From the NCBI RefSeq assembly GCF_901709675.1, contig NC_051092.1, forward strand, positions 16,745,128-16,809,127: a DNA stretch of 64,000 nucleotides, written 5' to 3'. Below, one piece after another: positions 43,545-54,892 of the stretch (position 1 is its first letter; each line of letters opens with the position of its first letter). The stretch is from Syngnathus acus (lineage: Eukaryota > Chordata > Actinopteri > Syngnathiformes > Syngnathidae). A program made the translations under genes and the position numbers. The notes under the pieces are model-generated. The model saw only the letters and a program-made list of their open reading frames with translations. It was not told the DNA's origin and did not search any database.

Positions 43545-43854
43545 AAGATTAAAGATTAAAGTCCCAATGATCGTCACACACACACCTGGGTGTGGTGAAA
43601 TTTGTCCTCTGCATTTAACCCATCCCCGTGTGATTTTAATCCATCCCCTGGGGGAGAGGGGAGCAGTGAGCAGCAGCGGTGCCGCGCTCGGGAATCAGTT
43701 GGTGATCTAACCCCCCAATTCCAACCCTTAATGCTGAGTGCCAAGCAGGGAGGCAATGGGTCCCATTTTTATAGTCTTTGGTATGACCCGGCCGGGGTTT
43801 GAACCCACAACCTTCCAGTCTCAGGGCGGACACTCTACCACTAGGCCACTGAGC
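43545..43854 (-). mobile_element. tRNA-derived SINE, full length
   Basis: Read on the minus strand, it starts GCTCAGTGGCCTAGTGGTAG (A box), has a B box GGTTCAAACCCC about 45 bp on, then a body shared with 42551-42825. It ends with an ACTTTAATCTTTAATC tail. Confidence 0.9.
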
Positions 43855-43901
43855 TTTATAAACGCTCCTCCCTGCCTTTACGCTACATAAACCTTGCCCT
43901 G

Positions 43902-45270
43902 TGTCATGCCTCGTCCCCAGTTTTGCTGTGTATAGGTTGTCATTGTGTCTGTGTGCTCGCCCCTCCCTTCCTGTGTGCCCTTGATTTGTGTGATCACACG
44001 CACCTGCCTCTCATTACCTGTGTTGTATTTAAGTTCTGTTTGCGTGTCACTCTATGTCGGAGCATTGCACGAGATGTGTGGACAATGCATGTCTCACTGT
44101 CACGCGGTTTGTTTTGTTCCTGTCTTTTGTTTCACGCTTTGGCGGTCAGTCCTTTTGGTTTTGTTTAGTCACGTCAGTTTGCCGGGTTTGTATTTTGAGT
44201 TTTCTGCAATAAACCTTGGTCCAAGCTGCATTTGGTCGTCCTCGCTCCATTCCTCCACCCCGAAGCCTGACAGAATGCTCCGACCAACACAGCGACCAGC
44301 GCTTGGACCCTCCGCCATCAGCTCCCGTCCGCGACGCCCGATCGACCTCCATCGTCCGAGAAGGTTCCGGCGCCATCGGACTTCGCTCCAGCGACGCCCG
44401 ATCCACGTCCATCGTCCGAGAAGGTTCCGGCGCCATCGGACTTCGCTCCAGCGACGCCCGATCCTCGTCCATCGTCCGAGCAGGTTCCAGCGTGATCGGA
44501 CTCCACTGCCGCTGATTGCGGTCCGGACTTCAAACTGCCGCCGATTGCGGCTTTGACTTTGCAAGTTGCCGCCGTTTGCGGTTCTGTCCCTGAGATTGCC
44601 GCCGTTTGCGGTTCTGTATCCCCGAGTTTCCGCCGATTGCGGTTCTGTATCCCCGAGTTTCCGCCGATTGCGGTTCTGTATCCCCGAGTTCCCGCTGCGT
44701 GCAGTTCTGTTCCCCCAGTCGCCGCCGTGCGCCGTTCGAACCACTTCGAAAACCAGTAGGGCCATTTGGACTGGTGCGCTTCCCCCCCCCGCCCCCGCGT
44801 ACCGCCGTGGGGGGTTGGTTTTTTGGGACGTCGGGTGCCGTCCCTTGTGGGGGGTTGGTTTTTTGGGACGTCGGGTGCCGTCCCTTGTGGGGGGGGTTCT
44901 GTCATGCCTCGTCCCCAGTTTTGCTGTGTATAGGTTGTCATTGTGTCTGTGTGCTCGCCCCTCCCTTCCTGTGTGCCCTTGATTTGTGTGATCACACGCA
45001 CATGCCTCTCATTACCTGTGTTGTATTTAAGTTCTGTTTGCGTGTCACTCTATGTCGGAGCATTGCACGAGATGTGTGGACAATGCATGTCTCACTGTCA
45101 CTCGGTTTGTTTTGTTCCTGTCTTTTGTTTCACGCTTTGGCGGTCAGTCCTTTTGGTTTTGTTTAGTCACGTCAGTTTGCCGGGTTTGTATTTTGAGTTT
45201 TCTGCAATAAACCCTGGTCCAAGCTGCATTTGGTCGTCCTCGCTCCATTCCTCCACCCCGAAGCCTGACA
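43902..45270 (+). mobile_element. Short non-autonomous LTR retrotransposon, copy B
   Basis: The LTRs at 43902-44272 and 44900-45270 are both 371 bp, start TGTCATGCC, end CCTGACA and differ at about three positions. The target duplication is CCCTG (43897-43901 and 45271-45275). The family is the same as copy A: the LTRs share most of their length, and the interior starts with the same GAATGCTCCGACCA block after the 5' LTR. The interior is 627 bp, with three units of about 60 bp (CGACGCCCGAT...CATCGTCCGAG) and about five GCCGCCGATTGCGGT-type units, but without the 36-bp expansion of copy A. The G-run GTGGGGGGGGTTC again precedes the 3' LTR. Confidence 0.93.
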
Positions 45271-45275
45271 CCCTG

Positions 45276-46432
45276 CTCTATTAGTGTGTATTTTGTCAAA
45301 TCCTGGACTTATCTAATGTAAGCGACCGGCTCTCCGTTTAAAGGGTAAAATTCTGTCCTTTAGCCCCGCTGCTCTAACGCAGCACTCGAGGGGAGACGAG
45401 AGTTTATGTAAGCCGGTACGGAAAGAAGATTCATTCCGAGTCTAACCGCTGTTTACGCAACCATGCAGTGTGAAAAGCCCTAAAATGTGATAAGATGTGA
45501 TAAGATGTTAGGACTCATCAGCAGTCAATTTTGGCTTCAGAGATTACACATGGCTAATTTACGTTACAGAGAGTAGCTACAGTAACTCCTGGTTTTGCCT
45601 TACCGTCTTTCTCAGATAGTAATCAAACATAAACGTTAGTCAAACAACCCTAACCCAATGCTAATAATAGTTGTTTCACATTCTTGTTGGGTGTTACACT
45701 AGCATGTTGTGGGTAGTATAATACCATTAAACAAGACCAAAGAGAGGCTCATAGTGGTAGAGAACATTTATATTGGTAACACAATAACATTACCATTTGT
45801 AATTAACAGTGTTCAGACAGTCCAAACATACACACATGTCTGTACAAGGTAGAACGTTTGATTTGCACGTGCATCACCCCTTCATACATTGTGGTTTTTT
45901 GCAGGAGCAGTACACAAGTTCCAGGATTCCGACTGGGGCTGGAGGAAGTGACATCCAGTCAATCTCAAAGAAGTCTTCATTGATGACTAACTTTATGTAT
46001 TGTTGTAGCAATGCTCCAAAATGTATTGGTTATTTTTCTGTTTCCTCAGATGCTCAACCATGGACGACACTACAGATATCTTCTAGGCCGAATCTAACCT
46101 AGCCTGAGGGGTCTATCGTAATCTTGCAAGATCAAAGATTGAGCTGGACACCCCTGCACTGTAGTTACACATCACAAAATCAACATTCTGTTGATTCCTG
46201 TCACTTCCAGGCTAGATCTGACCTTGACTCATACATGCTGTGCCCATGTTACAGGATTAAGATGCTGTGTCCATGTTACAGGATTAATACACGTTTCTCA
46301 CACCCATATTGATAGCTTTCTCCTGAAGAGAAAAACCAGGGCAAATTTCACGGCCAGTTCAGTAAAATAAAATACAGTAATCGTGTCATATTTTACATAT
46401 GACATATGTAAAGTGCATTTGGTACGAACCTT
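45276..46432. other. Unassigned sequence
   Basis: No gene recognised. TTTTTTGCAG|GAGCAG near 45900 is an acceptor-like site followed by about 30 open codons, but no donor or homology supports an exon. Confidence 0.4.
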
Positions 46433-46719
46433 TTGCGGTCTTTGTCATTTTTTCCTTCCTCTTGCGGGCAGCCTCTATGTTCCGTGTGTTTGCACGTAGC
46501 ATTCTCTGTGGTAACCAGCATTACTAGCACATCTGGAATCGGGTTGTTAACTGTTAAATTGAATGTTTTAACAGCAAATTGTGCTATTGCACTTTCTGGG
46601 ACATCTAAATTAGCCCACTGCAATGTACAATTAATAAATTTGACCCAACTTGTCTCTGAAAATGGAATTATTTTAGTGGGCTTTTTACATGAATTGCACA
46701 CATGCATGCAGCACTCCAT
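46433..46719 (-). CDS. Possible first exon of an unrecognised Cys-rich protein
   Basis: From an ATG at 46719 the minus strand reads MECCMHVCNSCKKPTKIIPF, then SETSWVKFINCTLQW, and stays open for about 95 codons. It reaches a donor-like AAAAG|GTTCGT near 46433-46438. The paired Cys (C-x2-C) and the conserved-looking FSETSW-KF-NC pattern resemble an N-terminal module I vaguely associate with multi-copy teleost genes, but I do not recognise it. No downstream exon was identified, so it could be an isolated remnant. Confidence 0.35.
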
Positions 46720-48230
46720 CTTCAATCTTTCCCACTGTAAATACCTAAATAAATAAATACACCACCTAGTAACGTTACAAGCACGAACGTTAATATCACG
46801 TTAACGTTAGCCATCTAGGTTAATTGTAAGCAAGCTCGGTAACGTCAGTATGGCTGAATACATTTTGCGAAATACAAGAGGAAATGTGCCAGGGTTCAAC
46901 TATCTGAGTAAAATTTAATGAAAACACTACACAAGTTGGATCATAGTCTTGAAAGTTTTATTAGAATTGTATTTACTGTCTTCCAATGCAATGCAGACAG
47001 CATGCAGTTCCATCTTGTTTACATTTTGGGGGGGGTCCTTAATCCCCGTATGCGAATTGTCATTGGTTTATCAGCTACAGGTGTCCAACGGTATACATGA
47101 GAAAACATTTCATTAAAATGTAAGATTGTGAAAAAGGATGACCAAAAATTAGCTCCCAACAAATTGTTTTTGACTTAATATAATTTGTGCACTCCCTCGA
47201 TGCAGATCAATCAAGTTCACTTAAATCGCGTTCGGCCCGCCGTCTACATGACTATGATAGAGAAACAAAAGAGATTTAAAGCATATAAGATCAAAATAAT
47301 CATTAATCAAAATTAAATGATTATAAAGTAGAAATTTAATGAATAAGCAAGAATAAGAATTACAAGTCTCGATTGTTCGAACAATACAACAATAATTCCA
47401 CTCACCAATCTCAGTAGAGCAAAAATAACACATACTTTCACAATAGTCAACTTAACAGATAATCATAACTATGATCATGGGTTCTCCTAGTTTAGCAGCT
47501 TGAAATACTCAAGCAGTTTCAAAACATATTTTGACAAACTGGTGACCTCTAGGTCAAGCTCAAGCGTGGGATCGCAGTCTTCCACCAACAGTATCACTGT
47601 CAACCCCTTGTCCTTACTCAACTCTGAATACATTCATGTGTAAATGAAACATCAGTGCTATGATGCTGCTCAAGTTGCTACTAACTATATAATATGGCAA
47701 AGCAGAATAAAATTAAGTACGTATATTGCAGCTTACTCTAACTGTGATTAACATGTCTCATTCTCATCACCTAACCATGAGCATGGGCTTCTCTAGTTAG
47801 CAAATTAAAATATTCAAGCAGTTTCAAGATATATTTTGGCAAAACAAAATAATATAAAATAATATATAATATTCCCAAATTGTGTGATGCTATGCGTAAA
47901 TCAGACCGGTCGTGTTTCTCTAGTTACTAACAACTTCAACTATTGATCGACTCCATCAGGTCAATTCAACTTTGGCACCATCTTCTGGTGATATTTGGAA
48001 CTATAATAGAGGTTGACTAGATCAACCAGTCACCCTCCCTCTACCAGTTTAACAATAGTTAATTTTGAAGAACTAACTTTTAAGTAACTCTTACTCAGGC
48101 CCCCTCCTTCAGGTCTCCCATGTCAAGCTTTGTCACCATCTTCTGGTGAAATTTGGAATTTCATCTGAGCCAATTCGTCTGGGCCAAATCCAATACACAT
48201 TCACGCACCATCTTGTACCATCCTATCCAC
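46720..48230. other. AT-rich sequence with internal diverged duplications
   Basis: Two similar blocks near 47465-47540 and 47765-47840 share TCAAGCAGTTTCAA and the preceding TTCTC-TAGTTAGCA wording. Another pair at about 47975 and 48135 shares CACCATCTTCTGGTGA. No gene recognised. Confidence 0.5.
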
Positions 48231-48332
48231 CATGTAATTTGACAATTTAAACTCCGTTCTCCCGTCACTTATAAACCCGCGTAATATTGAAGCCGCAAAA
48301 GGTGACACACGGAGTGGCGAGGGATCACTGTA

Positions 48333-48780
48333 CTTAACAACATATGCAAATGTACGTATGTGATTTAAAATTTCCTAACTTTGCTTTTGATTTTTCAGAG
48401 GAGTGCATGTTCACCTAGCGGCTTGTTGTCCTTTCATCTGACATCACACTTCCTGAGAGTGAGACCTAATATTGATGAAATCTTCTCGTAGCATATTTAT
48501 GAGCTCTTAAAAATATGTTTCCTCTTCAGAGCACTTTATGTCTTAGTGCACGCTGCAGTCTTGTGGCTGAAGAATTCAACAAGGCCTGGTTTCGAATCAC
48601 TCGTCAGTGTCCTCTGATGCTGGTCTCAACAGTGGTAGGTGTCACCCTTTATCTTTAATATTGCCTCTTGTAAATCCTCAGATCACTGAAAAATGTCATA
48701 TACTCATACATATTTACAGATATATTGTTTAATTGATTTAGAACTCGATTTTTGCCTTTCAAATGTCCAACTCAACTTAA
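48333..48780. other. Unassigned sequence
   Basis: No gene or repeat recognised. Confidence 0.4.
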
Positions 48781-48789
48781 GTTTTTCCC

Positions 48790-49230
48790 GAGTTTTTTCT
48801 CAATTAAGTTTTTTTTTCACTTACGTTTTTGCTCGCTTACTGTTTTTTGTTCCTCGGTTTTTCTCACTTACAGTTTCTTTCACTGTTTTTCTCGCTTACT
48901 GTTTTTTCTCGCTTAGTTTTTTTTTATCTTACGTGTTTTCTCGCTTCTAGTTTTTCTCATTGACATTTTTTCTCAATGACGTTTTTTCCGCAATGACGTT
49001 TTTCTCAATGACGTTTTTTCTCGCTTATGTTTTTTCTCGTTTACTGTTTTTTGTTGCTTAAGGTTTTTCTTGCTTACTGGTGTTTTTGCTTACTGGTTTT
49101 CTCGATTACTGTTTTCTCGCTCACAGTTTTTCTCGCTTACTGGTTTTCTCGCATACTGGTTTTTCTTGCTTAATGTTTTTTCTCGATTACTGGTTTTCAT
49201 GCTTACTGGTTTTCTCGCTTTGTTTTTTAT
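48790..49230. repeat. Pyrimidine-rich minisatellite, about 16-17-bp unit
   Basis: TTTTTTCTCGCTTACTG-type units recur with variation (CAATGACG in place of GCTTACTG in the middle). It is low complexity, and the hydrophobic frames through it are artefacts. Confidence 0.85.
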
Positions 49231-50040
49231 TTTCCACTTCCAACTTCTTAAGGTCATTGAAGCCATTTCACTCCTTTTCCCTTTCACTAAATGCAAAAAT
49301 ATTCAAGAGCCTAAAATTCTAAATTTTTACATATTCACCCCCAGTTCCCACATTTTTTACAGATTTTTACTATTCTAACGTCAAACTTTTTAGCTTATTC
49401 CCAACCATTGTGTAAATTTCCTGTTATTCTGTGTCATTTTTCATCATTCCACAAGTTTATTCAGTTCAATTCATTCAGCCTATTAGCCTTCACATGCAAT
49501 TTATCCAGAAATGGCATTACATTTTTGTTATTAAACTTATTCCTCCCACTTTTTTGACGTTCATCTCCTTCCACATAATTCATCTGATTCACCTCATTTC
49601 AAATTCAACATATTCTTAACATTCACATGAGGGGCACTTCCATTTTTTTCATTCCAAAAATTTCAGTTTTTCCCAAAATTCATAAATTGTCAGCCAAACT
49701 TTCACCATTCATTTTACATTTCTCATTTACATCATTCCCATTTCAAACTCACATTATTCAGATCATTTGATTCACCTTGTCAATGATTTTCCGCTCCAGT
49801 GAGAGTTGGAGATTGCAGCCTGAAAAAGCCAACAGTTCCACGTCATCTTTAGAAAAGCAGAGATGCCAAAATGGATCATGGGATTTTGGTACTTCATTTT
49901 ACACAGATGGATTTACAGGCCAAATACACATACATGGATGTGTATTTGCTTGTCTGAGCTGGTATAAAGCCCTCCCTCCGCAAAGTCGTGTCCAATCGTA
50001 ACTGTGCTTGGTCACTCACTCAACTCAACTCTCAACTCAA
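49231..50040. other. AT-rich intergenic sequence
   Basis: Mostly T- and C-rich with repeated CATTTC/TTCAC words. No gene recognised. A 77-bp Rex3 remnant lies at 49789-49865. Confidence 0.45.
49789..49865 (-). mobile_element. Rex3 fragment
   Basis: CCGCTCCAGTGAGAGTTGGA through AAAAGCAGAGATGCC matches the Rex3 RT at about 26720-26800 with several differences. Confidence 0.7.
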
Positions 50041-50096
50041 CTTTATTTATAAAGCACCTTCAGACCAAAAGCAGCTAGACACAAAGTGCTGTACAT

Positions 50097-50954
50097 CAGT
50101 GGTCCCCAACCACCGGGCCGCGGACCGGTACCGGTCCGTGGGTCACTTGGTACCGGGCCGCCAAGCCACACAGAAAAAAAAAAAAGTTTTAATCGACGAT
50201 CAATTAATTCAGGTCAAGACGCTCGTCCCGGTCACGTGACATGTTTCCCCAGTCGAGCCCGCAAAGCTAGCAAAAATGAGTATTTATTTTGAAAAATATT
50301 AAAAAATTGGCGATTCTCTCCCAATTACATCCGTCGGTTCAGGTCAAGACGCTCGTCTCGGTCACGTGACATGTCACCTTAGTTGAGCCCGCGAAGCAAG
50401 CAAAAATGAGCAAGAAACAGAGATGTTTGGAAAGCTTCTTCGGAAAGGGAAAAAAGCCCAATGAGGAGACGGAAGAAGAAGAGGCTACGACTTCTAAGAA
50501 AAGGAAAGCTGCATTTAAAAGACTATGACGCGCCAAGCCCACTCTGCATAATATGTGGCGACAGGCTAGCTAACGAGGCAATGAAGCCCTCAAAACTGCT
50601 TCGGCACATGGAGACCAAGCATCCTGCATTAAAAGACAAACCTTAACCACTTTGGGTGTCATTGTCTCCGATTACGCCTAGATGGGACCGGCTCGTTTCT
50701 GAGAAACAAGCTCAGTGCTCCCACTAATTCAATGTAATGGTGAGTTTTATTTTAATGTCGTTTATACTTGTTTTTATGCCAGTCGTATCATTTTATTTCA
50801 TCGTATTCCTATATTTATTATAAATGTATTATTCATTTATATAAATGTATTATTTAGTTATATAAATCTATTATTTATTTATATAAAGGCCGGTCCGCGA
50901 AAATATTTCTGACACGTAACCGGTCCGTGGCGCAAAAAAGGTTGGGGATCACTG
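50097..50954 (+). mobile_element. hAT (Charlie-like) non-autonomous element, copy 2
   Basis: The termini CAGTGGTCCCCAACC and GGTTGGGGATCACTG are flanked by the 8-bp duplication CTGTACAT (50089-50096 and 50955-50962). It is the reverse orientation of 8543-9413 and similar along its length, so both share one internal deletion. Confidence 0.95.
50406..50648 (+). pseudogene. hAT transposase N-terminus with BED finger, frameshifted
   Basis: The frame starts MSKKQRCLESFFGKGKKPNE, meets TGA after KRL, and continues in another frame as PLCIICGDRLANEA, KLLRHMETKHPALKDKP. This is a BED finger of the ZBED5-like hAT type (C-x2-C ... H-x4-H). The catalytic region is deleted. Confidence 0.8.
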
Positions 50955-51014
50955 CTGTACATGAAACCACAAGACATTAAACAATGAAATAGTGAGAAGT
51001 GGTTTAAAACCCGC

Positions 51015-51300
51015 TAAACAAATGGTAAATGCACTGCACTTACGTATATAGCGATTTTATCTACACCACATGGTGCCCAAAGCGCTTTACAATGCCTCAC
51101 TGCTTCACCTATTCACACACACATTCATACACTAATGGGAGGCTGCTGCCATGCAAGGCGCTGCCAGGTCCACACTGGGAGCAAATTGGGGTTCAGTAAC
51201 TTGCATAAGGACACTTTGGTGTGGTCAACGGGGTTGAGGATCAATATCACAACCTTAGAGTTGAAAGGCGAACACTCTACCACTGAGCCACACCGCCCCA
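51015..51300 (-). mobile_element. tRNA-derived SINE with AAAGCGCTTT-type 3' part
   Basis: On the minus strand it opens GGGGCGGTGTGGCTCAGTGG with A box TGGCTCAGTGGTAGAG and a decayed B box GGTTGTGATATTGATCC. It ends in the CCAAAGCGCTTT / ATATAGCG region common to abundant teleost repeats. Confidence 0.75.
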
Positions 51301-51474
51301 CCCAACAACACCAACTAACACCAACAAGCAGCACGTGACCGAAGCATGAACTGTTCTGTATACAAAAGTCACGAGAGTTGGGTCGGATTCCGAAGCTTTG
51401 TTGGAAATCAGAGATTTTCCACCAGCACCAGCAGTAGTAGCAGTAGTAGCTATAATAATAATAATAATGTCACT

Positions 51475-51705
51475 GATGTAGGGGTTACACACGCCTGACT
51501 TGTGTGCAGGCAGCGTGGGATTGATTCCCGCTCAGTGGCAGTGTGCGTGTGAGTGTGATTGGTTGTTCATCTCTATATGTGTCCTGCTACTTGCTGTCAA
51601 CCAGTTCAGGATGTAGTCTGCCTTTCGCCCGATGTCAGCTGGGATAGGCTCCAGCACGCTCCGCGACCCTGAAAAGGATAAGCGGTGTTGAAAAGGATAG
51701 ATAAT
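51475..51705 (+). mobile_element. Decayed SINE of the 35037 family
   Basis: A B-box-like GGATTGATTCCC is followed by GTGTGATTGGTTGTTCATCT, CAACCAGTTCAGG, GATGTCAGCTGGGATAGGCT and GATAAGCGGTGTTGA, which parallels the SINE at 35037-35397 in opposite orientation. Simple repeats flank it. Confidence 0.75.
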
Positions 51706-52340
51706 AGTAATAATAATGTTGATAAAGATGATAATAATACGACCCCTCCGACCAGCACCCAACTGTACATCAGTGTGAGTGACACTGGAGGCAAGGTGGA
51801 TGAAGTGTCTTGCCCAAAGACGCAACACCCCATGACTCGGGGAGAGCGGGTATTGTTACAGGAGGATCAGGCTTACTGAACAACCTCGCTCAACCTCAAG
51901 CCACGGCTACCCCAATTGATACTAATATTATGACATTTAATTTATAATGCACTTTTAATTTAGATAAACCTCAGTCTCAAGATCACAAACAAACTCATTC
52001 AGAAGATGGTGGTACTGCAGAAAAAAATGCACTTCCTCATGTTTGTGGAGGTAAATGGACAATCGAGCAATGAAACCACATTTCTGATGCATCAAAACAG
52101 TTACCGTAATTTTCGGACTAGAATAGATCTTTATTTGTCATTGTCACATGTACAACGAAATTTAAAAGTATAAGTATAAGTCGCACCGGAGTATAAGTCG
52201 CACCAGCCATAAAATGCCCAAAAAAGTGAAAAAAAACATATATAAGTCGCTCCGGAGTATAAGTCGCATTTTGGGGGGCAATTTATTCGACAAAATCCAA
52301 CACCAAGAACAGTCATGAACGAGCAACAACAGGCTAAACG

Positions 52341-54422
52341 ATAGGTATGCTAACGTGACATAAACACAAACTAAGAGCTGAGAACGGCCCTGACGTAAAA
52401 TTCAGAGTTATTAAAAAAACTATTACATAAATAACACGTTAATAAAACCATCTGTGTCACTCCAATTCATTAAATCCATCAATCGTCCTTTGTCAACAAT
52501 GCGTGCGCGCCGCTGACGGCTCTTGCACTTCAAAATATTCCACAGGCCCATATAACGATATATAAATTATATATCAAATAACTATTATATAAGCAATAAT
52601 GTTATCAAACCATCTGTGCACTCTAAATCATTAAATCCATCGATCAAATTCCTCGTTCTTTGTCAACAACGCCGCGCGTGCGTGCGCCCTGACGTCAGCC
52701 TCGTCGTTATTCCACAGATCTACTATATAACTATATTGTAGCGTTAACAAAGTTCAAGGAAAGACGTGGGTTTGGTAAACGGCTCTTTATTTAACAAAAC
52801 AAACTTACAGGCGTGTGGCGGCGTGGACTTCCAGCCACGGAAATGGAAGAGAGCTCCATAGAAGATAGGTATGCTAACGTGACATAAACACAAACTAAGA
52901 GCTGAGAACGGCCCTGACGTAAAATTCAGTTATTAAAAAAACTATTCCATAAATAACACGTTAATAAAACCATCTGTGTCACTCCAATTCATTAAATCCA
53001 TCAATCGTCCTTTGTCAACAATGAGTGCGCGCCGCTGACGCTCTTGCACTTCAAAATATTCCACAGGCCCATATAACGATATATAAATTATATATCAAAT
53101 AACTATTATATAAGCAATAATGTTATCAAACCATCTGTGCACTCTAAATCATTAAATCCATCGATCAAATTCCTCATCCTTTGTCAACAACGCCGCGCGT
53201 GCGCCCTGACGTCAGCCTCGTCGTTATTCCACAGATCTACTATATAACTATATTGTAGCGTTAACAAAGTTCAAGGAAAGACGTGGGTTTGGTAAACGGC
53301 TCTTTATTTAACAAAACAAACTTACAGGCGTGTGGCGGCGTGGACTTCCAGCCACGGAAATGGAAGAGAGCTCCATAGACGATAGGTATGCTAACGTGAC
53401 AAACACAAACTAAGAGCTGAGAACGGCCCTGACGTAAAATTCAGAGTTATTAAAAAAACTATTACATAAATAACACGTTAATAAAACCATCTGTGTCACT
53501 CCAATTCATTAAATCCATCAATCGTCCTTTGTCAACAATGCGTGCGCGCCGCTGACGCTCTTGCACTTCAAAATATTCCACAGGCCCATATAACGATATA
53601 TAAATTATATATCAAATAACTATTATATAAGCAATAATGTTATCAAACCATCTGTGCACTCTAAATCATTAAATCCACCGATCAAATTCCTCGTCCTTTG
53701 TCAACAACGCCGCGCGTGCGTGCGCCCTGACGTCAGCCTCGTCGTTATTCCACAGATCTACTATATAACTATATTGTAGCGTTAACAAAGTTCAAGGAAA
53801 GACGTGGGTTTGGTAAACGGCTCTTTATTTAACAAAACAAACTTACAGGTGTGTGGCGGCGTGGACTTCCAGCCACGGAAATGGAAGAGAGCTCCATAGA
53901 CGATAGGTATGCTAACGTGACATAAACACAAACTAAGAGCTGAGAACGGCCCTGACGTAAAATTCAGAGTTATTAAAAAAACTATTACATAAATAACACG
54001 TTAATAAAACCATCTGTGTCACTCCAATTCATTAAATCCATCAATCGTCCTTTGTCAACAATGCGTGCGCGCCGCTGACGCTCTTGCACTTCAAAATATT
54101 CCACAGGCCCATATAACGATATATAAATTATATATCAAATAACTATTATATAAGCAATAATGTTATCAAACCATCTGTGCACTCTAAATCATTAAATCCA
54201 TCGATCAAATTCCTCGTCCTTTGTCAACAACGCCACGCGTGCGCGCGCCCTGACGTCAGCCTCGTCGTTATTCCACAGATCTACTATATAACTATATTGT
54301 AGCGTTAACAAAGTTCAAGGAAAGACGTGGGTTTGGTAAACGGCTCTTTATTTAACAAAACAAACTTCCAGGCGTGTGGCGGCGTGGACTTCCAGCCACG
54401 GAAATGGAAGAGAGCTCCATAG
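52341..54422 (-). repeat. Four-copy tandem array, 517-524-bp units
   Basis: ATAGGTATGCTAACG starts units at 52341, 52865, 53382 and 53903. Each unit holds, on the minus strand, two decayed copies of the codons GFND/NLE plus stop (within GATTTAATGATTTAGAGTG). It ends with GCCACGGAAATGGAAGAGAG. Units differ by small indels. Confidence 0.95.
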
Positions 54423-54423
54423 A

Positions 54424-54660
54424 ATAGGACCGGGCGTGCGTAAAAGCCATGACCGAGCCCCATCCACCGTCCCCGGACAGCCACCCGGCCGAGCGCCGGC
54501 CCTCGACTTCCATCCACGGAGGTGAAAGACAGCTCGGTAGAGTAGGACCGGGCGTGCGTAAAAGCATTGTCCGAGCCCCATCCACCGTCCCTGGACAGCC
54601 ACCCGGCCGAGCGCCGGCCCCCGACTTCAATCCACGGAAGTGAAAGAGAGCTCCGTCGAG
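54424..54660 (-). repeat. 119-bp tandem repeat, two copies
   Basis: AGGACCGGGCGTGCGTAAAA recurs at about 54425 and 54544. The same unit, inverted, forms the array at 61363-61716. Confidence 0.93.
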
Positions 54661-54892
54661 TCAATCTTTGTCCTTTATGTAAACAACGCCGCGCTGCTGA
54701 CGTCACTTGAAATTCAAATTACAGTAATCCCTTGCTACATTGCGGTTCGTTTATCGCGGTTTCATTTCTTTTTTTTTTTTTTTTTTGAAACTTTTTGGAA
54801 AAAAAAACACATATAAGTCGCTCCTGAGTATAAGTCGCCCCCCCACCCAAACTATGAAAAAAACCGCGACTTATAGTCCGAAAATTACGGTA

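Larger units (their letters stand above)
43225..48330. mobile_element. Tigger/pogo-like termini 5.1 kb apart
   Basis: CAGTGATCCCTCGCTTATTG at 43225, preceded by TA, and GGAGTGGCGAGGGATCACTG ending at 48330, followed by TA, form inverted ends of a known vertebrate pogo-group type. The inner right flank GAAGCCGCAAAAGGTGA is also typical. No transposase is recognised between them. Insertions (SINE, LTR element B) account for part of the 5.1 kb. They may instead be two independent solo ends. Confidence 0.55.
52104..54890 (-). mobile_element. Pogo-like TIR element (ATAAGTCGCAC family) with tandem arrays, C1
   Basis: The ends CCGTAATTTTCGGACTA and TAGTCCGAAAATTACGG are inverted and flanked by TA (52102-52103, 54891-54892). 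Subterminal TATAAGTCGC repeats lie on both sides. Most of the 2787 bp is a four-copy array of about 520 bp, followed by two units of about 119 bp. There is no transposase domain. A short L2-like tail (CTTTATTTGTCATTGTCACA) is inserted in the left end at about 52125-52172. A fragment of a CAGTAATCCCTTGC-type element is inserted near 54723. Confidence 0.88.

Noticed and set aside
48693-49378. Hydrophobic frames suggesting membrane proteins
   Set aside because: Translation of a TTTTTTCTCGCTTACTG minisatellite; Phe/Leu richness is due to the T-rich repeat.
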